Assembly: GCA_963842305.1 (NCBI GenBank)
Contig: CAWJFW010000002.1
Coordinates: 434,001-498,000 of the forward strand
Source: JAIBJN01 sp963842305
GTDB taxonomy: Bacteria > Actinomycetota > Thermoleophilia > Gaiellales > Gaiellaceae
DNA: 64,000 bases
Reading direction: 5' to 3'
Of the stretch, positions 63,378-64,000 are shown one piece after another (the stretch's first letter is position 1; each line of letters begins with the position of its first letter). Below the pieces are notes generated by a model, which had not been told where the DNA came from, did not search any database, and saw only the letters and a program-made list of their open reading frames with translations. A program made the position numbers and the translations under genes.

Positions 63378-64000
63378 CGCGCGGCGACCGCCGCGGTCAT
63401 CGTGTCGGTGAGCGCCCGGTACATGGGCTCGAGCTCGGGCCGGCGCTCGCGGATCTCCTCGAGGTGCTGTTCGATGGTCTCCCAGTCGCCGCGTGTTGCC
63501 GGGCCGGTCAGCTCGAAGTCGTTCTCCATCGTCCGGCGCATGAGCGGGAGAAGCGCCTCCGGCGGCGCGCCGGCCTCGTCGAACAGGCCTGCGGCGGCCG
63601 CGTGAATTGCGACCAGGAAGGCCTGCGCCATCACCGCGCCGGCGTGGTAGACGAGGCGATCTTCGTCCTTCAACTCGAACGGGCGCACGCGAAGCAGCCC
63701 AGCCAGGCGGAACGCAGCGTCGAGCCCCTCGGCGTCGTCTGCACTGACCGCAGCCCAGGAGCCGTCGAGCTGCTCGGGGCCACGGTTCCGAACGAAGGTC
63801 TGCAGCGGATGCAGACTGAAGCGGCGGATGTGGGGGTCGAGTGCGTCGACCGTGCGCGCGCCGCTCGTGTGAGCGATCCAAGGGCCGGTCGGGATCGCCG
63901 CGGCCACCTCGGAGACGGCTCTGTCGGGCACGCACAGGACGACGAGGTCGGCGTCGCCGATCTCCAGCCCGCGTCCGGTCAAGCGCGTGGGGAGCGACTC
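63374..64000 (-). CDS. Rossmann-fold DUF2520 protein, partial
   Basis: The C-terminal ~208 residues of a two-domain protein: the end of an NAD(P)-binding Rossmann domain (DADLVVLCVPDRAVSEVAAAI, HTSGARTVDAL) and an all-helical DUF2520 domain (YHAGAVMAQAFLVAI, PLMRRTMENDFELTGPATRGD). The start lies beyond the right edge. DUF2520 genes often precede panC. It has been suggested that they act in ketopantoate reduction, but this is not established. The stop overlaps the panC start by 4 bases. Confidence 0.85.
   Translation of the reverse strand, partial: ESLPTRLTGRGLEIGDADLVVLCVPDRAVSEVAAAIPTGPWIAHTSGARTVDALDPHIRRFSLHPLQTFVRNRGPEQLDGSWAAVSADDAEGLDAAFRLAGLLRVRPFELKDEDRLVYHAGAVMAQAFLVAIHAAAAGLFDEAGAPPEALLPLMRRTMENDFELTGPATRGDWETIEQHLEEIRERRPELEPMYRALTDTMTAAVAAR

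Overview
The window is GC-rich chromosomal DNA from an actinobacterium. Gene content and order (leuS, MarP-like protease, comEA-comEC-holA, rpsT, murJ-lepA-hemW-hrcA-dnaJ-prmA, phoH-ybeY-dgkA-cdd-era, livKHMGF, polA, rpsA-coaE, uvrB, uvrA, panB-panC) suggest a deep-branching class such as Thermoleophilia. That placement is inference; no rRNA gene is present to confirm it. No prophage, transposase, CRISPR array or plasmid function was seen. The window is almost entirely housekeeping and central-metabolism DNA.

Layout. 1-7265: accessory genes: a truncated sigma factor, an epoxide hydrolase, a thioredoxin-fold protein, a beta-propeller protein, a K+ channel, LtrA and a DUF1028 protein. 7273-15201: leuS behind a probable leader-peptide attenuator, a CvpA/serine protease, a 171-bp inverted-repeat element, then comEA, comEC and holA. 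15217-24353: rpsT (minus), then murJ-lepA-hemW-hrcA-dnaJ-prmA-mtaB. 24340-28600: HIT, yqeY, phoH, ybeY, a dgkA-PAP2 fusion, cdd and era, mostly with 4-base start/stop overlaps. 28623-37184: a peptidase, deoC with two aldehyde dehydrogenase genes, a TrpC-like protein, a spermidine-synthase-like membrane protein, a phosphofructokinase with pyrophosphate-type residues, and tRNA-Leu(CAA). 37319-42702: a complete branched-chain amino-acid ABC transporter. 42733-52079: polA, a propeller lipoprotein-like gene, rpsA, coaE, a lytic transglycosylase, a sulfotransferase and uvrB. 52188-64000: a secreted phosphodiesterase/5'-nucleotidase fusion, a metallophosphoesterase, small membrane genes, uvrA with a LexA-type box, a Yip1 protein and panB-panC-DUF2520.

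Two features recur. First, many transcription units carry a TANNNT hexamer 6-12 nt upstream of the start codon with no Shine-Dalgarno sequence. This is what leaderless mRNAs would look like. Genes with good Shine-Dalgarno sites (epoxide hydrolase, livK, the nucleotidase fusion) lack that close hexamer. Second, at least nine single-base frameshifts interrupt otherwise well-conserved proteins (sigma factor, ltrA twice, DUF1028 twice, livM, livG, the nucleotidase fusion, a lipoprotein). Two more genes lack a normal in-frame start. Because single-base correction restores full family-like proteins, most are probably sequence or assembly errors rather than gene decay.

The most interesting candidate is the leuS leader (7273-7416). 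It has a promoter, a six-codon peptide containing Ile-Leu-Leu, an 8-bp possible antiterminator and an 8-bp intrinsic terminator ending just before the leuS ribosome-binding site.
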